DNA of 64,000 bases from Pseudomonas luteola NBRC 103146. Lineage in GTDB: Bacteria; Pseudomonadota; Gammaproteobacteria; Pseudomonadales; Pseudomonadaceae. The stretch spans positions 62,001 through 126,000 of the forward strand of contig NZ_BDAE01000007.1 of assembly GCF_002091675.1 (NCBI RefSeq), read 5' to 3'. The notes beneath the pieces are model-generated. The model was not told the DNA's origin, did not search any database, and was given only the letters and a program-made list of their open reading frames with translations. Both the position numbers and the translations under genes were made by a program. Every line of letters starts with the position of its first letter. Positions within the stretch are counted from its first letter, which is position 1. Of this stretch, positions 46,794-56,558 are shown in pieces.

Positions 46794-47765
46794 GTGACGG
46801 ATACACAGATGCGCGAACAGCCTGCAATCTCCAAACACTCGGTCCAACCTTTTCGCCTCTTGATCGAAGCATTACGCGACGCTCATTACCAATTCATCAC
46901 AATAACGCCGGCCTCACATGCCCGCGTCAATAGTCGCCCCGGCAACGAGTGGGCGAAGGACTTGCAAGGTATTTTTGGCTGGAGTCGGCCCTTCAGGCAG
47001 GAGTTCATTTCACCCGAGCTTTTCGAAGCCATGCAGGCCGCCGACGTCCTGGAGTCCTACCAGGATGGTTGGCGCAGCAAGGTTCGCGTGTCGACTTTGA
47101 GCGATCAGCTGTTCATCCACTCCGCTTATCCTACGGACGAGGCGGATGCAGTGTTCTTTGGTCCAGATACGTATCGCTACGCCAACGCTATCGAAGCCCA
47201 GCTGCGCTTCGAAACTGGGCAGATTCGGCGGGCAGTCGATATCGGCAGTGGTGCAGGCCCGGGTGCGATACTTGTCGCGCTGGCGAGGCCAGGCGCTGAG
47301 GTCTTGGCTGTTGATATCAACGATCGCGCGCTCCGCTTTACTGAAATCAATGCGGACATGGCTGAGGCGACCAATGTGGTGGCTCGGCATAGCAACCTGC
47401 TGAATGATGTTGAAGGCGAGTTCGATCTTATTATTTCCAATCCGCCTTACCTGGTCGATCCTACCGAACGCGCCTATCGCCACGGGGGTGGGCCGCTGGG
47501 CGCCGGACTCTCTCTTTCCATTCTGGACGCCGCGCTGGAGCGCTTGGCACCAGCGGGAACCTTGCTGCTGTATACCGGCGTGGCTATGGTGGACGGCCAG
47601 GATCCGTTCCTAGAGGCTGTCCAAGAGCGGTTAGCCAAAACAGATTTGGTCTGGCGTTATCGTGAGATGGACCCGGATGTCTTCGGTGAAGAACTGGAAT
47701 CCGGTGTTTATGCACAGGCCGACCGCATCGCGGCTGTAACCCTGACCGTTACCCGCCCTGCCTGA
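46794..47765 (+). CDS. class I SAM-dependent methyltransferase with NPPY motif
   Basis: A 323-residue methyltransferase. The N-terminal 130 residues are unique (HYQFITITPASHARVNSRPG, FGWSRPFRQEF). The Rossmann domain has the SAM loop VDIGSGAGPGA (148-158) and acidic AVDIN, then SNPPYLVD (Asn216-Tyr219), the motif of N-methyltransferases acting on amide or amino nitrogen such as PrmC/HemK. It is not PrmC or PrmB by its N-terminus. GTG 46794 has AAAGGA upstream. The HDO gene before it is the only close partner, which suggests a small-molecule or protein modification step shared by the two. Confidence 0.82.
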   Translation: MTDTQMREQPAISKHSVQPFRLLIEALRDAHYQFITITPASHARVNSRPGNEWAKDLQGIFGWSRPFRQEFISPELFEAMQAADVLESYQDGWRSKVRVSTLSDQLFIHSAYPTDEADAVFFGPDTYRYANAIEAQLRFETGQIRRAVDIGSGAGPGAILVALARPGAEVLAVDINDRALRFTEINADMAEATNVVARHSNLLNDVEGEFDLIISNPPYLVDPTERAYRHGGGPLGAGLSLSILDAALERLAPAGTLLLYTGVAMVDGQDPFLEAVQERLAKTDLVWRYREMDPDVFGEELESGVYAQADRIAAVTLTVTRPA

Positions 47766-47781
47766 AACTGTCTTTCAACGT

Positions 47782-47805
47782 GACGCCCTCTTAGTTGAGG
47801 GCGTC
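47782..47805. repeat. hairpin after the methyltransferase gene
   Basis: GACGCCCTC (47782-47790) pairs perfectly with GAGGGCGTC (47797-47805) over 6 nt. No T run follows on the plus strand. A second dyad, TGAGGTGT ... ACACCTCA, lies at 47843-47869. Either may help end transcription from one side. Confidence 0.4.
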
Positions 47806-47872
47806 CAGTTGGCGCCAGCACGACGTACTGGCGAGCCTTGGGTGAGGTGTATGACCTCATGACACCTCATGC

Positions 47873-47986
47873 CTACCGTTTGGGCGCGGCATTGCCGAAC
47901 GTGTCTTTGCAGGGCTTGTCGATAGGGATCGTGTCGTACAGATCGGGCGGATCGGCTCGGTAGCCAGCGGAGAGAAGCGGTGACAC
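47873..47986 (-). pseudogene. short coding-like frame, possible gene remnant or small protein
   Basis: The minus strand reads GTG ... TAG as 37 codons, ending DLYDTIPIDKPCKDTFG then NAAPKR. The third codon positions are mostly G or C, and the residue choice is protein-like (PPDLYDTIPIDKPCK). The frame runs under the antiporter start, and a stop lies just upstream of the GTG. LLSAGY near its start looks like a decayed lipobox (LLSAC), so it may be the end of a former lipoprotein gene. No ribosome binding site was seen. Confidence 0.3.
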
Positions 47987-49614
47987 TCGTTTATACCATC
48001 TTGATCATGCTGCTTGTCGTGGGCGCGACCCGCTTGAGCGCTCAGTTTCTTCCCGTGCCGCTTCCACTGATCCAGGTCGTTGTCGGGGCGTTACTGGCGT
48101 TGCCAGCCCTGGGCTTGCATGTCGCGCTTGATCCTGAGCTATTCATGCTCTTGTTCATTCCGCCACTTCTGTTCTCCGATGGGTGGCGCATGCCGAAGCG
48201 CGAACTCTGGCGGCTTCGGGCGCCTATCCTGACGCTGGCGTTTGGTCTGGTATTCATCACCGTTTTGGCCGCTGGCGCCTTTATTCACTGGCTGGTGCCT
48301 GGTCTGTCCTGGCCGGTAGCCTTTGCACTGGCCGCGGTTCTGTCGCCGACCGATGCCGTTGCGGTGTCTGGAATTGCACGTGGGAAACTGCCCAAGCGGC
48401 TGATGCATATCCTGCAGGGTGAAGCACTTTTCAATGATGCGTCCGGTCTTGTCACCTTTCGCTTTGCCGTAGCGGCTGCCATGACCGGCGTGTTTTCGCT
48501 GGCAGATGCGAGTCTGACGTTTCTCATGGTTGCCATTGGCGGTCTCTTTACAGGGGCGGCGCTCAGCTGGCTGACAGGGCAGGCCCGTAACTGGCTGGTC
48601 GAGCATGGGTGGACGGATCCTGCACCCTATGTCGTCTTCTTGCTTCTATTGCCATTTGCCGCCTATGTCATTGCCGAACACCTGGGCTTCTCAGGCATTC
48701 TTTCTGCGGTTGCCGCCGGGCTTGTGCAGAGCCGTATCGACATGCTGCCCAGGCAGTCGCGTACTCGATTGCTCAACCACAGTATCTGGTCGATGCTGGA
48801 GTTCACCTTCAATGGACTGGTGTTCCTGCTCTTGGGCCTGCAGCTGCCCGACATCATTGCTGCCGTGCTCAAGCCGTCCGAGCATGTCTACAAGACGCTA
48901 GGGTGGCTGATGGGGGAGGTAACTCTGATCTTCCTGGCGCTGATCCTGCTGCGTTACCTTGTCATGAACCTGTATTGGCGCATCTCCCGACATCATGAGG
49001 CTATGCCGGGCAATGATTTCCAACGTACCGCAATTATTGCGTCAATTGCAGGTGTACGCGGGGCCGTGACGCTGGCAGGTGTACTGTCTCTACCCATTGT
49101 TCTCGCGAATGGACAGCCATTCCCCCAGCGCGATGTCCTGATCTTTATTGCTGCGGGCGTAATCCTGCTGTCCCTGCTGGCGGCCAGCATTGGATTACCC
49201 CTGCTGCTGCGTGGACTAAGTGTGGGTACCAATGAGGCTGCCGACCGTGAGCGCCGAGAAATTCGGCGCAATACGGCAGAAGCGGCTCTTCGCGCCCTTG
49301 AGGCGGAAAGCATTGATGACGAAGATCCTGCGCGTGCGGGATTGAAGGCGGAAATCAAGACGCAGCTCATGGCCGAGTTTCGCGAACAGCTTGATATCTA
49401 CCAGGACACGGAGGAGGTTCAGGCGCGTGCCCGAACCAGTCTGTTTATTGAAACGCAGCTGCGGTTGCTGGCTATCCGGGCTCAGCGTCGGGAGCTCTAT
49501 CGTATGCGCTTGTCTGGCGTAATCGACGATGAAATCGTCGCTGAAGTCCTGAGTGATCTGGACTTCAGCGAGGCGACACTGATGCGCAGCCTGCCAGTTT
49601 CAACGGCAGGCTGA
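47980..49614 (+). CDS. CPA1-family Na+(K+)/H+ antiporter
   Basis: A 544-residue inner-membrane protein with about 12 hydrophobic helices followed by a 130-residue cytoplasmic tail rich in charged helix (from about residue 410). The transport-site motifs of CPA1 are present: SPTDAVAVSGIA and GEALFNDASGLVTF. It is of the YjcE/NhaP group. Start GTG 47980 has GGAGAG upstream. It converges on dapC with 7 bp between stops. Confidence 0.92.
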   Translation: MTLVYTILIMLLVVGATRLSAQFLPVPLPLIQVVVGALLALPALGLHVALDPELFMLLFIPPLLFSDGWRMPKRELWRLRAPILTLAFGLVFITVLAAGAFIHWLVPGLSWPVAFALAAVLSPTDAVAVSGIARGKLPKRLMHILQGEALFNDASGLVTFRFAVAAAMTGVFSLADASLTFLMVAIGGLFTGAALSWLTGQARNWLVEHGWTDPAPYVVFLLLLPFAAYVIAEHLGFSGILSAVAAGLVQSRIDMLPRQSRTRLLNHSIWSMLEFTFNGLVFLLLGLQLPDIIAAVLKPSEHVYKTLGWLMGEVTLIFLALILLRYLVMNLYWRISRHHEAMPGNDFQRTAIIASIAGVRGAVTLAGVLSLPIVLANGQPFPQRDVLIFIAAGVILLSLLAASIGLPLLLRGLSVGTNEAADRERREIRRNTAEAALRALEAESIDDEDPARAGLKAEIKTQLMAEFREQLDIYQDTEEVQARARTSLFIETQLRLLAIRAQRRELYRMRLSGVIDDEIVAEVLSDLDFSEATLMRSLPVSTAG

Positions 49615-49621
49615 GCAGGCG

Positions 49622-50815
49622 TCAGCGGCTGCAGAATGCGCGGATACGCTCGGCGGCTTCGATACACTCGTTCAGAGGTGCTACCAAGGCCATGCGAACC
49701 CGATTGGCACCAGGATTCACACCGTTCACCGTCCGGGAAAGGTAGGAGCCTGGCACAACGGTAACATGTTCGTTTGCATACAGCTCACGGGCGAAGGACT
49801 CGTCATCTACCGGTGTTTTAGCCCAGAGGTAAAAACCGCCGTCCGGACGCTCGACGTCCAACACATCTTTTAGTATTGCCAGCACAGCGTTGAATTTTTC
49901 CCTGTAAAGCACGCGGTTCTCGCGTACGTGGGTTTCATCGCGCCATGCGGCAATGCTGGCGCGCTGTACCTGGATCGGCATGGCGCAGCCGTGGTAGGTC
50001 CGATACAGCAGGAAGCGTTTGAGAATCTCGGCGTCCCCTGCAACGAAGCCTGAGCGCAAACCAGGTAAATTCGAACGCTTGGACAGGCTGTGAAAGACCA
50101 CACAACGGCTGAAGTCCTTACGGCCTAGCTCCGCGCAGGCTGTTAAAAGGCCTGCGGGTGGATTGTTTTCATCGAAATACAACTCGCTATAGCACTCATC
50201 CGCTGCAATCACGAAGTCATGGTGGTCGGCCAGCTCGATCAAACGCTTCAAGGTCTCGACAGGCAACAATGCTCCGGTTGGATTGCCGGGAGAGCACAGG
50301 AACAGCAACTGGCAGCGATCCCATATTTCGGCTGGAACAGCATCGAAGTCAGGATTAAAACCTTTCTCGGGTAGGCAGGGCAGGTAGTGCGGCTGCGCGC
50401 CAGCCAGCAGCGTGGCGCCTTCATAGATCTGATAGAAAGGGTTGGGGCTTACTACCAGCGCGCCTTCCTGGCGATTCACCACCGCCTGTGTAAAAGAGAA
50501 AAGCGCTTCGCGCGTGCCGGTTACCGGTAAGGCATGCTGAGCTGCGTCCATCCAGCCGGTCGGTACACGAAAACGCTGCTCGCACCACGTCACAATCGCT
50601 TCGCGCAAATCAGGCAGTCCGGCTGTTGTTGGATAGACCGCCAGTTGATCAAGGTGCTCGGTCAGTGCTTTTGCGACAAACGCTGGGGAGGGGTGTTTAG
50701 GTTCGCCGATTGATAACGCGATGGCCTTTTTATCTGTCGGTGGCTGGACACCTGCCAGCAGCGCGCGCAGTTTTTCGAAAGGGTAGGGCTGGAGCAGGTT
50801 CAAGGCATCGTTCAT
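49622..50815 (-). CDS. dapC: succinyldiaminopimelate transaminase
   Basis: This PLP aminotransferase of 397 residues makes N-succinyl-LL-diaminopimelate, the step after DapD. PYPFEKLRALLAG at the N-terminus, LSIGEPKHPSP, CSPGNPTGALLP, the SLSKRSNLPGLRSGF PLP lysine and NRVRMALVAP are typical of the DapC group. It lies 45 bp downstream of glnD, as in other pseudomonads. Confidence 0.93.
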   Translation of the reverse strand: MNDALNLLQPYPFEKLRALLAGVQPPTDKKAIALSIGEPKHPSPAFVAKALTEHLDQLAVYPTTAGLPDLREAIVTWCEQRFRVPTGWMDAAQHALPVTGTREALFSFTQAVVNRQEGALVVSPNPFYQIYEGATLLAGAQPHYLPCLPEKGFNPDFDAVPAEIWDRCQLLFLCSPGNPTGALLPVETLKRLIELADHHDFVIAADECYSELYFDENNPPAGLLTACAELGRKDFSRCVVFHSLSKRSNLPGLRSGFVAGDAEILKRFLLYRTYHGCAMPIQVQRASIAAWRDETHVRENRVLYREKFNAVLAILKDVLDVERPDGGFYLWAKTPVDDESFARELYANEHVTVVPGSYLSRTVNGVNPGANRVRMALVAPLNECIEAAERIRAFCSR

Positions 50816-50860
50816 ATACAGGTCTCGCGAGTGCAGCCTGGCCTTAGGCTGAGTTGTCCA

Positions 50861-53560
50861 TTAGATACTGATGCGTAGCAACGGCGTTTCTGAGCCATTG
50901 GCCCCGCTTAGGTTTTTGATCAGCGCTTGTTGAAGTTGCTCGCACAGCTTCGGATCCGACAGGGGCTGCCCTTGAGCATCCGTAACATAAAAGACGTCTT
51001 CAACACGCTCGCCCAACGTGGCGATTTTGGCATTCTGAACCGACAGGTCGAAATCCAGGAATATACCGCCCACGCGAGCCAACAGGCCCGGGCGATCAGG
51101 GGCGGTCAGCTCAATCAGGCTCACGGCGCGCTGAGCATCCGTATAGATATTCACGTGTGGCGCGAACGCAAAATGCTTGAGCTGACGAGGAACACGTCGG
51201 TTGATGATGTTGGGGTACTCTTCAGGTGTCTTCAGGGCCTGGATCAAGCCGCTTCTGATCTGCTGGATACGGGCCGGATTATTGCCGATAGAACCTCCGT
51301 CCGCGTCGAGTACAACATAGGTATCCAGGGTAAACTGGCTGGTGGACGTAATAATACGCGCGTCCTGGATGCTCAGGTTCAGCTGGTCCATTGCCGCCAC
51401 AGTCACAGCAAAGAAGTCGTGCTGGTCCTGCGCATAAATGAAGATCTGGGTGCCGCCTTCAAACTCGCGTTGAGTAGTCTCCTTGATCAGGATCAGCGGA
51501 TTACCATCATTGGGATGACTCAAAATAGCTTCGGTGTGCCACGCTACATCGCTGGCAGTGTGACGCAGGAAATAGTCGTCACCGAGCTGTCCCCACAGGT
51601 GTTCGGCATCATCCTGATCGATGCCATTACGCACCAGGATATCGATGGCTGAACTCTGTGTCTGGCGAATTTGCTCTTCACGTTCTACCGGGTTCTCAAG
51701 TCCGCGGCGCAAGGCACGCTTGGTCTCGGTATACAGCTGTCGCAGCAGACTGGCGCGCCAGGAGTTCCAGAGGTTGGGGTTGGTCGCGTTGATATCTGCC
51801 ACAGTGAGCGCATAGAGATAATCCAGATGGACCTGGTCGCCTACCGTCTGTGCAAAGTCATGAATCACCAGGGGATCAGACAAGTCCTTGCGCTGCGCTG
51901 TTGTCGACATCGCCAAGTGATTGCGTACCAGCCAACAGATTAGGTTGCTGTCCCATTCGGGTAGCTGATGGCGGCGGCAGAACGCTTCGGCATCTACGGC
52001 GCCCAGCTCCGAATGATCACCGCCTCGGCCCTTGCCAATGTCATGGTAAAGACCGGCAATATAGATCAACTCCGGTTTAGGCAGCTTGTTCATCACCCGC
52101 GTGGCCAGGGGATACTTTTCCGTCATCTCTGGTCGGTTCAGTTTGCGCAGATGCTTGATCAGATTGAGTGTATGCGCATCGACCGTATAGATATGGAACA
52201 GGTCATGCTGCATCTGACCGATGATTTGGCCGAACTCCGGCAAGTACAGGCCAAGAATACCGTAGCGGTTCATACGGCGAAGGTTGCGATGAATGCCTTC
52301 GCGGCTCTTGAACAACTCGATAAATAAGCTGGTGTTGCGGATGTCATGTCGGAATTCGTCATTGATCAGATGACGGTGGTCGCGAAGCAACCGGATCGTA
52401 CCAGCAGAAACACCCTTGATTTCCGGGTGCTGAGCCATCAGCACGAAAATTTCCAGCAGTGCAAAGGGGGTACGCTTGAATACCTCCGGATGCGTAACCT
52501 CAATATAGCCGTCCCGTAACTGGAAGCGGCTGTTAAGAGGCTGCGTTGGCTCGCTTTCGTCATCCCGCAGGATGGCTTCCTCAAAGTGCTGCATGACAAC
52601 ATCGTTGAGCTGGGCAATGTCCATGACCACGCGATAATACTTCTGCATAAAGCGCTCAACGGCCAGCTTCGCATCGCTGTCTTCATAACCCAGGAGGCCG
52701 GCGATGCGGCGCTGATGATCAAACAGGAGGCGATCCTCAGGTCGGCCTGCCAGCATATGCAGGGCGTAACGCACCTTCCACAGGAACTCCTGACTGGAAG
52801 CCAGCAGCGAACATTCGCTTTCAGTCAGAAAACCCTGACCAACCAGCGCATGCAGGTTCAGCGTCCCGAAATGGCGGCGTGCAACCCACAAGAGTGCCTG
52901 GATATCACGTAATCCACCCGGTGAGCCTTTGACGTTGGGCTCAAGGTTGTATTCCGTGTCGTTGTACTTGGCATGCCGGGCCTTCTGCTCATCCCGCTTT
53001 GCCAGAAAGAAATCACGGCTGGGCCACATTCGCTTGGGGCTGGTTACATCCAGCATCCTCAGACGAAGGGCTTCCGGGCCAGCAATGGTACGGCACTCCA
53101 TCAGATTAGTGATGACGGTCAGGTCGGCCCTGGCCTCATCCGCGCACTCTTGGACTGAGCGCACACTCTGTCCGACAGCAAGGCCGATGTCCCACAGCAA
53201 CGTCAGGAAGCCCTCAATGGCTTCCCGATGCGCTTCCTGATCTTCTGAGCCCAATAAAATGAGCAAATCGATGTCCGATTGCGGATGCAGCTCGCCGCGG
53301 CCATATCCCCCTACGGCGAGCAAGGCAATCTGTGCATTACCCCAGTTCAGTCGTTGCCAGGCTTCGCACAGTATCTGGTCAACGAACCAGGCTCGATCCT
53401 CAACCAGGCGACGCGTACTGCGCCCGGCTGAAAATCGCTCGTCCAATACCTCATTTGCCTTGCGAATCGCCTTTTTGAACGCGGCGATGGGGCTGGTCTT
53501 TAATGCGAGTTCAGCCTGGAACTGTCCGCGGTCGAACAGTTCGGGATCTACCTGGGGCAT
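50861..53560 (-). CDS. glnD: bifunctional uridylyltransferase/uridylyl-removing enzyme GlnD
   Basis: GlnD is the nitrogen sensor that uridylylates and deuridylylates PII proteins in response to glutamine. It has 899 residues. The nucleotidyltransferase domain has [19 protein letters not shown]. The HD hydrolase domain has [19 protein letters not shown]. Two C-terminal ACT domains (starting [15 protein letters not shown] and [19 protein letters not shown]) bind glutamine. All parts are intact. The start lies 12 bp after the map stop. Confidence 0.97.
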   Translation of the reverse strand: MPQVDPELFDRGQFQAELALKTSPIAAFKKAIRKANEVLDERFSAGRSTRRLVEDRAWFVDQILCEAWQRLNWGNAQIALLAVGGYGRGELHPQSDIDLLILLGSEDQEAHREAIEGFLTLLWDIGLAVGQSVRSVQECADEARADLTVITNLMECRTIAGPEALRLRMLDVTSPKRMWPSRDFFLAKRDEQKARHAKYNDTEYNLEPNVKGSPGGLRDIQALLWVARRHFGTLNLHALVGQGFLTESECSLLASSQEFLWKVRYALHMLAGRPEDRLLFDHQRRIAGLLGYEDSDAKLAVERFMQKYYRVVMDIAQLNDVVMQHFEEAILRDDESEPTQPLNSRFQLRDGYIEVTHPEVFKRTPFALLEIFVLMAQHPEIKGVSAGTIRLLRDHRHLINDEFRHDIRNTSLFIELFKSREGIHRNLRRMNRYGILGLYLPEFGQIIGQMQHDLFHIYTVDAHTLNLIKHLRKLNRPEMTEKYPLATRVMNKLPKPELIYIAGLYHDIGKGRGGDHSELGAVDAEAFCRRHQLPEWDSNLICWLVRNHLAMSTTAQRKDLSDPLVIHDFAQTVGDQVHLDYLYALTVADINATNPNLWNSWRASLLRQLYTETKRALRRGLENPVEREEQIRQTQSSAIDILVRNGIDQDDAEHLWGQLGDDYFLRHTASDVAWHTEAILSHPNDGNPLILIKETTQREFEGGTQIFIYAQDQHDFFAVTVAAMDQLNLSIQDARIITSTSQFTLDTYVVLDADGGSIGNNPARIQQIRSGLIQALKTPEEYPNIINRRVPRQLKHFAFAPHVNIYTDAQRAVSLIELTAPDRPGLLARVGGIFLDFDLSVQNAKIATLGERVEDVFYVTDAQGQPLSDPKLCEQLQQALIKNLSGANGSETPLLRISI

Positions 53561-53572
53561 ACCCGTATTACC

Positions 53573-54355
53573 TCATGCGGGGGTGCGGGAAATGGTTTCG
53601 TCTTTGCGCAGTGTCAGAATTTCATAGCCATCGGCGGTAACCAGTACGGTGTGTTCCCACTGAGCAGACAGCTTGCGGTCCTTGGTGATGGCCGTCCAAC
53701 CGTCACCAAGCAGCTTGGTTTCGGCGCGGCCCTGGTTGATCATCGGCTCAATGGTGAAGATCATGCCTTCCTTGAGTTCAAGGCCTGTTCCAGCACGCCC
53801 ATAATGAACAACCTGCGGCTCCTCATGAAAGCCCTTGCCGATACCATGACCACAATACTCGCGCACCACGGAAAAACCCTGTTTTTCAGCGTGCTTCTGA
53901 ATGATTTCGCCAATATCACCCAGCCGGGCGCCGGGGCGAACAACCGAAATACCTTTATATAGGCACTCCTGAGTTACCCCGCAGAGTCGCTTTGCCCACT
54001 CGGCCACTTCGCCGACGCAATACATCTTGCTGGTATCGCCGTGGTAGCCGTCTTTGATAACCGTGATATCCACGTTAAGGATGTCGCCTTTCTTGAGTGG
54101 CTTGTCGTTGGGGATGCCATGACAGACGACATGATTAAGCGAAGTACAAATGGACTTGGGGTAGCCCTTGTAATTGAGTGGCGCCGGAATAGCCTGTTGC
54201 ACATTGACGATATAGTCGTGGCAAAGCTTATTCAGCTCCTCGGTCGTAACGCCCGGCTTAACATGCTCATCCAGCATTTCCAGTACATCAGCCGCCAGTT
54301 GGCCGGCGATACGCATTTTCTCGATGTCTTCAGGGGTCTTGATAATAACGGTCAT
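53573..54355 (-). CDS. map: methionine aminopeptidase, type I
   Basis: Map removes the initiator methionine. The 260-residue enzyme has His79 (CHGIPND), the metal ligands Asp96 and Asp107 (NVDITVIKDGYHGDTSK), a His in EYCGHGIGKGFHEEP, and Glu in FTIEPMI and WEHTVLV. It is divergent from rpsB, the usual arrangement. Confidence 0.97.
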   Translation of the reverse strand: MTVIIKTPEDIEKMRIAGQLAADVLEMLDEHVKPGVTTEELNKLCHDYIVNVQQAIPAPLNYKGYPKSICTSLNHVVCHGIPNDKPLKKGDILNVDITVIKDGYHGDTSKMYCVGEVAEWAKRLCGVTQECLYKGISVVRPGARLGDIGEIIQKHAEKQGFSVVREYCGHGIGKGFHEEPQVVHYGRAGTGLELKEGMIFTIEPMINQGRAETKLLGDGWTAITKDRKLSAQWEHTVLVTADGYEILTLRKDETISRTPA

Positions 54356-54470
54356 TAGAATCTCTAAGCGCTGCGCAGGCAGCCTGCATATGGACTAAAA
54401 TAAGAGGGTTGGACAGGATTCTAACAAACCTGTCCTTCGTCACCATCCCAATCGCAGTAGTCTGCCATGG

Positions 54471-54499
54471 TTTAATTCGGCTGACTTCTGTGGTATAAA
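54471..54499 (+). promoter_or_regulatory. probable rpsB promoter
   Basis: A -10 TATAAA (54494-54499) lies 17 bp after a weak -35 TTTAAT (54471-54476). The GC-rich AGCGCGGCGC just after the -10 is the discriminator type found in stringently controlled ribosomal promoters. The start would be near 54506. Confidence 0.5.
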
Positions 54500-54505
54500 G
54501 CGCGG

Positions 54506-54635
54506 CGCTTTTCGGGCAATAGCCCTAAAACGCCCTAAACCCCACACACGTATCGGCACGATGGCCTGGGTGCTCTGCAAGGAGTTGGCCATTGGGATGC
54601 GTGGAGGCCCAACCCGACTTATTGAGGAAATATCA
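54506..54635 (+). promoter_or_regulatory. rpsB mRNA leader, probable S2 autoregulatory region
   Basis: A leader of about 130 nt separates the promoter from rpsB. It contains self-complementary stretches (CGGGCAATAGCCC; GGCCTGGGTG ... TTGGCCATTGGG). Gammaproteobacterial rpsB leaders are known to bind ribosomal protein S2 and shut off rpsB-tsf. That role is assumed here from position and length, not proved by the sequence. Confidence 0.45.
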
Positions 54636-55376
54636 ATGTCCCAAGTCAACATGCGCGACATGCTGAAGGCCGGTGTGCACTTCGGCCACCAGACCCGTTA
54701 CTGGAACCCGAAAATGGGTAAGTACATTTTCGGCGCGCGTAACAAGATTCACATCATCAACCTCGAAAAGACTTTGCCAATGTTCAACGAAGCGCTGAGC
54801 TTTGTTGAGCGCCTGGCTTCTGGCAAGAACAAAATCCTGTTCGTTGGTACCAAGCGTTCCGCTGGCAAGATCGTTCGCGAAGAAGCTGCTCGTTGTGGCA
54901 TGCCTTTCGTGGATCACCGCTGGTTGGGCGGTATGCTGACGAACTATAAGACTATTCGTCAGTCCATCAAGCGTCTGCGTGAGCTTGAAGTTCAGGCTGA
55001 AGACGGCACCTTCGGCAAGCTGACCAAGAAAGAAGCGCTGATGCGCACTCGCGATCTCGAGAAGCTCGAGCGCAGCTTGGGTGGTATCAAGGAGATGGGC
55101 GGTCTGCCGGACGCTCTGTTCGTTATCGACGTTGATCACGAGCGCATCGCGATTACCGAAGCGAACAAGCTTGGTATCCCGGTTATCGGTGTTGTTGATA
55201 CCAACAGTAGCCCTGAAGGCGTTGATTACATCATCCCGGGTAACGATGACGCCTTCCGCGCTGTCCAGCTGTACCTGAGCGCCACGGCTGATGCCGTACT
55301 GCGTGGTAAGCAGAACGCAGGTGCAACACCTGAAGAGTTCGTTCAAGAAGCAGCGAGCGAAGCTGCTGAAGGCTGA
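54636..55376 (+). CDS. rpsB: 30S ribosomal protein S2
   Basis: A 246-residue ribosomal protein uS2 with [30 protein letters not shown] and [16 protein letters not shown]. The C-terminal tail is acidic and alanine-rich. ATG 54636 has GAGGAAA upstream; an in-frame extension to 54561 is part of the leader. tsf follows. Confidence 0.98.
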   Translation: MSQVNMRDMLKAGVHFGHQTRYWNPKMGKYIFGARNKIHIINLEKTLPMFNEALSFVERLASGKNKILFVGTKRSAGKIVREEAARCGMPFVDHRWLGGMLTNYKTIRQSIKRLRELEVQAEDGTFGKLTKKEALMRTRDLEKLERSLGGIKEMGGLPDALFVIDVDHERIAITEANKLGIPVIGVVDTNSSPEGVDYIIPGNDDAFRAVQLYLSATADAVLRGKQNAGATPEEFVQEAASEAAEG

Positions 55377-55414
55377 TTGACCCTGTCGTAAAGACTGGAC
55401 ATTCAGTGAGCAGG

Positions 55415-55437
55415 AAGGGGGCTAGGCCCCCTTTTTG
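55415..55437 (+). terminator. attenuator/terminator between rpsB and tsf
   Basis: AAGGGGGC (55415-55422) pairs with GCCCCCTT (55426-55433) over TAG, followed by TTT. It lies 38 bp after rpsB. In related bacteria a similar site lets only part of transcription reach tsf. Confidence 0.8.
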
Positions 55438-55498
55438 CCACTCAGAGAATTACTGCCCTAGGGCATTGGTTTAGACACTGATTCAAGAGGATTCGAGC

Positions 55499-56368
55499 AT
55501 GGCAGAGATTACTGCGGCCCTGGTCAAAGAACTGCGTGAGCGTACCGGCCTTGGCATGATGGATTGCAAGAAGGCGTTGACTGCTGCCGGCGGCGACATC
55601 GAGAAAGCCATCGATGATATGCGTGCAGCTGGCGCCATCAAGGCGGCCAAGAAGGCTGGTAACATCGCTGCTGAAGGTGCGATTGCTGTCAAGGTTTCCG
55701 ACGACAACAAGGCTGCTCTGATCATCGAAGTCAACTCCCAGACTGACTTCCTGGCTCTGCAGGATGACTTCAAGGCTTTCGTTGCAGATAGCTTGAATAA
55801 GGCTTTCGATCAGAAGCTGACTGATGCTGCTCCGCTGGTAGAGTCCCAGGAAGAGGCGCGTCTGGCGCTGGTTTCCAAGACAGGCGAAAACGTCACTATT
55901 CGTCGCTTGACTCGTGTGGAAGGTGATGTGATAGGTGCCTACCTGCACGGCCACCGCATCGGTGTTGTTGTTGCTCTGAACGGTGGTACGCCTGAGCTGG
56001 CTCGTGATATCGCGATGCACATTGCTGCAAGCAACCCCCAGTTCCTGAATCCTTCCCAGGTTTCTGAAGAAGCGATTGCCAAGGAAAAAGAAATCTTCCT
56101 GGCACTGAACGCAGACAAGATTGCTGGCAAGCCGGAAAATATTGTTGAAAATATGGTCAAAGGCCGTATCAACAAGTTCTTGGCTGAGGCAAGCCTGGTT
56201 GAGCAGCCTTTTGTAAAGGATCCAGAAGTCAAGGTTGGCGATCTGGCCAAGAAGGCTGGCGCTGAAATCGTTTCCTTCGTCCGTTACGAAGTAGGTGAAG
56301 GTATCGAGAAAGCCGAAGTGGACTTCGCAGCTGAGGTGGCCGCTCAGGTCGCAGCCAGCAAGCAGTAA
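55499..56368 (+). CDS. tsf: translation elongation factor Ts
   Basis: EF-Ts recycles EF-Tu by nucleotide exchange. The 289 residues begin with the UBA-like N-terminal domain (LVKELRERTGLGMMDCKKAL) and contain the core TDF motif (NSQTDFLAL) and the C-terminal LAKKAGAEIVSFVRYEVGEG. The ribosome binding site is AAGAGG. Confidence 0.98.
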   Translation: MAEITAALVKELRERTGLGMMDCKKALTAAGGDIEKAIDDMRAAGAIKAAKKAGNIAAEGAIAVKVSDDNKAALIIEVNSQTDFLALQDDFKAFVADSLNKAFDQKLTDAAPLVESQEEARLALVSKTGENVTIRRLTRVEGDVIGAYLHGHRIGVVVALNGGTPELARDIAMHIAASNPQFLNPSQVSEEAIAKEKEIFLALNADKIAGKPENIVENMVKGRINKFLAEASLVEQPFVKDPEVKVGDLAKKAGAEIVSFVRYEVGEGIEKAEVDFAAEVAAQVAASKQ

Positions 56369-56384
56369 GACGCTATCGATGCTG

Positions 56385-56423
56385 AAAAAGAGGCTGCCCG
56401 CCACCGCGTGCGGCCTCTTTTTT
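56385..56423 (+). terminator. rho-independent terminator after tsf
   Basis: AAAAAGAGGC (56385-56394) pairs perfectly with GCCTCTTTTT (56413-56422). Inner GC pairs and a long T run are present. It ends the rpsB-tsf unit, so pyrH should have its own promoter in the following 135 bp, where no clear hexamers stand out. Confidence 0.9.
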
Positions 56424-56558
56424 CAAGTAGCGAAGGTATGGGTTTTCTTTTTTATTTGGTAACGATCCCACTATCGATGCGTCAACGCTGACGTTCCGGT
56501 TCGGTAATGGGAAAATGATTTGTTTTTTATTATTTCAAATCGTCGCAGGAGAGACTGA

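Noticed and set aside
54411-54435. GGACAGG/CCTGTCC inverted repeat between map and rpsB
   Set aside because: A short dyad with an 11-nt loop and no clear link to either promoter; could be chance.
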